Origin: Alphaproteobacteria bacterium
GTDB taxonomy: Bacteria > Pseudomonadota > Alphaproteobacteria > Rhizobiales > Aestuariivirgaceae
NCBI GenBank assembly: GCA_024639035.1
Contig: JAHEJE010000120.1
Span: forward strand, 1 to 8,278
Direction: 5' to 3'
DNA: 8,278 nt
Numbering within the stretch: position 1 is the first letter of the stretch; each line of letters starts with the position of its first letter. Under the pieces are notes generated by a model, which did no database searches, was not told where the DNA came from, and saw nothing but the letters and a program-made list of their open reading frames with translations. This document shows, piece by piece, positions 6,741 to 8,278 of this stretch. The position numbers and the translations under genes are program-made.

Positions 6741-7670
6741 TCAACCCCCACCGGCGGCGGTGCGGTGCATACGGTCATCGCGCGATAGGGCGCCGTAGAG
6801 CGGCATCAGGCAGCGGCTGGCCGGCTGGTCGGAATGGTGAACCATGAAGGTCCAGCCAAGCCGTCCGGCAAGGTCGGAGAGCCCGGCGCGGTGGATGCGG
6901 AATTTCTCGCGGTAGGCGTCGCGCAGCGATTGCGGCTTGCCGATCGGCAGCTTGCCGGCGCCGCCGTATTCGACGAACTCGGTGTGCCCTTCGAACGGAA
7001 AACTCTCTTCGGCCGGATCGACGACCTGGACGATGTGGCCGGCAATGCCCGAGGCGGCGAGGGCGGCAAAGGTGTCGGAAATGTCCTCCAGGGGCGAGAA
7101 GAAATCGCCGATCAGCAGACAGGTGGAAAAGCGCGGCAAGGCCGTTGCCGGCGGCAGGCAAGGCAGGTCGCGCGCCTTGGTCGAGGCGTACCATCCGGCA
7201 ATGCGGTTAACGGTGAGATCGCTGTTGCCGGGCGCGAACGGGGCGCCGATGGCGGCCACCCGCTCGCCGGCCCGGACCGACAGGATGGCAACGGCCAGCG
7301 CCAGGGTGACGGCACGGTCGTATTTCGGTGTGTCGCTCAGTTTCGAGCGGTAATGCATTCCTGCGCCCTGCGATGCCCAGATCCACAGGGTGTTGGTGGC
7401 TTCCCATTCGTTCTCGCGGATCAGCACCTGCTTGCCGCGGGCCGATTTGCGCCAATCGATCTGCTGGGCGGCGTCGCCGGGGCTGTAGCGGCGATACTGC
7501 CAGAAGTCCTCACCAGGGCCGGCGCGGCGGCGGCCATGGGCGCCATGGACGACGGCGTTGGCAATGCGCTCGGCGGCGATGAGCAGCGGCGGAAAGGCGC
7601 CGGCAACGGCCTCTGCATCATGGCGCAGGGCCAGCGGATCGGTGGGCGGGTTCTGCGGCATGGTTGGCAT
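6741..7670 (-). CDS. DUF58 domain protein, soluble form
   Basis: A 309-residue protein with the DUF58 signature at 55-78: DFWQYRRYSPGDAAQQIDW followed by RKSAR, preceded by GRRRAGPGED and followed by LIRENEWE. DUF58 proteins are regular partners of MoxR ATPases, with a vWA-like fold behind the signature. The segment where family members have a metal-binding DxSxS reads WASQGAGM (98-105), that is S100-x-G102-x-G104, so the metal site appears lost. Unlike many DUF58 proteins there is no N-terminal membrane hairpin, so this one should be cytoplasmic and could bridge the ATPase to the membrane proteins. The C-terminal half (about 185-220: FSTCLLIGDFFSPLEDI, then GIAGHIVQVVDPAEE) has the alternating strand pattern of a vWA fold. 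The start is the ATG at 7670, 6 nt after the ATPase stop codon, with an AGGCG overlapping that stop as likely ribosome binding site. An in-frame ATG three codons later has no such site. Confidence 0.95.
   Translation of the reverse strand: MPTMPQNPPTDPLALRHDAEAVAGAFPPLLIAAERIANAVVHGAHGRRRAGPGEDFWQYRRYSPGDAAQQIDWRKSARGKQVLIRENEWEATNTLWIWASQGAGMHYRSKLSDTPKYDRAVTLALAVAILSVRAGERVAAIGAPFAPGNSDLTVNRIAGWYASTKARDLPCLPPATALPRFSTCLLIGDFFSPLEDISDTFAALAASGIAGHIVQVVDPAEESFPFEGHTEFVEYGGAGKLPIGKPQSLRDAYREKFRIHRAGLSDLAGRLGWTFMVHHSDQPASRCLMPLYGALSRDDRMHRTAAGGG
6745..6752 (-). promoter_or_regulatory. Ribosome binding site that fixes the start of the BatA/DUF4159 gene
   Basis: On the minus strand GGTGGGGG ends 6 nt before the ATG at 6738, a good Shine-Dalgarno distance. 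It directly abuts the in-frame TTG at 6744, which is too close to be served by it. The site lies within the last codons of the DUF58 gene, so translation of the two genes is probably coupled. Confidence 0.6.
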
Positions 7671-7676
7671 ACGCGC

Positions 7677-8278
7677 CTAGCCGATCGCTGCGGAAAGCTT
7701 GTCGATCACGTCATCCAGTGAAGTCCCGTCGGCGCGGGCGGCGAAGTTGATTGCCATGCGGTGGCGCAGAACCGGTCTGGCGAGACGCAAGACGTCGTCG
7801 ATCGACGGTGCGAGGCGGCCGTCGAGCAGTGCCTGGGCGCGGACACCGAGCATGAACGCCTGGCTGGCGCGCGGGCCGGGCCCCCATGAGACGGTGCGGT
7901 CGATGAAGTCATCGCCGGCGCCCGGCCGGGCCGAACGGACCAGGGTGAGAATGGCATCGGACACCGATTCGCCGACCGGGATCAGGCGCAACAGGTGCTG
8001 AGCCTGCATGAGATCGTCGCGGGTGAATACCTCGGGGGCCTCGGCCTCCTCGCCGCCGGTGGTCGAAAACAGCATGCGGCGCTCGGCTTCCAGGTCCGGA
8101 TAGGGCACATCGATTTCCAGCATGAAACGGTCGAGCTGGGCTTCCGGCAGCGGGTAAGTGCCTTCCTGTTCGATGGGGTTCTGGGTGGCCAGAACGTGAA
8201 ACGGCCGCGGCAGGTCGTGACGGACGCCGGCGACGGTGATGTGGTGCTCCTGCATGGCCTGCAAGAGGGCCGACTGGG
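7677..8278 (-). CDS. MoxR-type AAA+ ATPase, C-terminal part (cut by right edge)
   Basis: About 199 residues are present, starting inside the protein with QSALLQAMQEHHITVAG. This is the stretch just after Walker B in MoxR ATPases, where relatives read PPKTQSALLEAMQE. Next come sensor 1 and the family hallmark, FHVLATQNPIEQEGTYPLP, then EAQLDRFMLEIDVPYPD, probably carrying the arginine finger. The lid domain follows, with GPGPRASQAFM at the sensor 2 position and LRLARPVLRHRM near the end. The P-loop and Walker B lie beyond the right edge; family length is usually about 300-350 residues, so roughly 60% is seen. MoxR ATPases form cytoplasmic hexamers that act as chaperones with vWA-domain partners, for example in methanol dehydrogenase maturation and in RavA-ViaA. 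Here it is the most upstream visible gene of the operon, and the DUF58 gene follows after 6 nt. The stop codon is TAG at 7679-7677. The subfamily and substrate cannot be told from this fragment. Confidence 0.95.
   Translation of the reverse strand, partial: QSALLQAMQEHHITVAGVRHDLPRPFHVLATQNPIEQEGTYPLPEAQLDRFMLEIDVPYPDLEAERRMLFSTTGGEEAEAPEVFTRDDLMQAQHLLRLIPVGESVSDAILTLVRSARPGAGDDFIDRTVSWGPGPRASQAFMLGVRAQALLDGRLAPSIDDVLRLARPVLRHRMAINFAARADGTSLDDVIDKLSAAIG

Noticed and set aside
6742..6744. TTG start for the BatA/DUF4159 gene, overlapping the DUF58 stop
   Set aside because: The G-rich ribosome binding site directly abuts it; the ATG at 6738 has the right spacing.
7677..8278. Linking the operon to methanol dehydrogenase maturation (mxa-type cluster)
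   Set aside because: MoxR plus DUF58 plus vWA genes also occur there, but the DUF4159 and amidotransferase-like proteins are not part of that cluster and no dehydrogenase or cytochrome gene is visible.

Overview
The window comes from a GC-rich Gram-negative bacterium, most likely an alphaproteobacterium. The reasons are the strong G/C bias at third codon positions, the envelope-type gene content, and the gene order MoxR ATPase, DUF58 protein, BatA/DUF4159 membrane protein, putative glutamine-amidotransferase-like membrane protein, which I know as a recurring alphaproteobacterial arrangement. No genus can be named from the sequence alone. I see no mobile element, CRISPR array, tRNA or rRNA.

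Right part (1828-8278, all on the minus strand, so transcribed from right to left): a tightly packed four-gene operon. It starts with a MoxR-type AAA+ ATPase, whose N-terminal part lies beyond the right edge. A soluble DUF58 protein follows after a 6-nt gap. Next, after 2 nt, is a 941-residue membrane protein joining a BatA-type two-anchor N-terminus, a degenerate von Willebrand A-like (vWA) domain and a C-terminal DUF4159 domain. Last, after 3 nt, is a 693-residue membrane protein with an intact-looking vWA metal site (MIDAS) and a domain resembling the putative glutamine amidotransferase family, but with no cysteine that could be catalytic. By family knowledge, MoxR/vWA systems act as chaperone or metal/cofactor-insertion machines. 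Charge distribution suggests the ATPase and DUF58 protein are cytoplasmic, while the two membrane proteins place large domains in the periplasm. The substrate is unknown and nothing in the window identifies it. The operon promoter lies outside the window.

Middle (1317-1853, plus strand): a single GNAT-family N-acetyltransferase of the YhbS type. It converges on the operon and overlaps its last gene by 26 bp.

Left part (1-966, minus strand): an aspartyl/asparaginyl beta-hydroxylase-like (LpxO-like) Fe(II)/2-oxoglutarate dioxygenase with all expected metal- and cosubstrate-binding residues. It is followed directly by the N-terminal end of a membrane protein resembling an ABC exporter transmembrane domain, cut by the left edge. 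This pair looks like an envelope-modification unit. The 350-bp gap 967-1316 separates it from the divergent acetyltransferase gene and holds short inverted repeats but no convincing gene.

The most interesting material is the vWA operon: metal-site motifs are lost in two proteins and kept in the last, one protein is a fusion with a signal-peptide-like segment buried at its junction, and a predicted amidotransferase-like domain has no nucleophile. It is a conserved but poorly understood system rather than a demonstrably new one.
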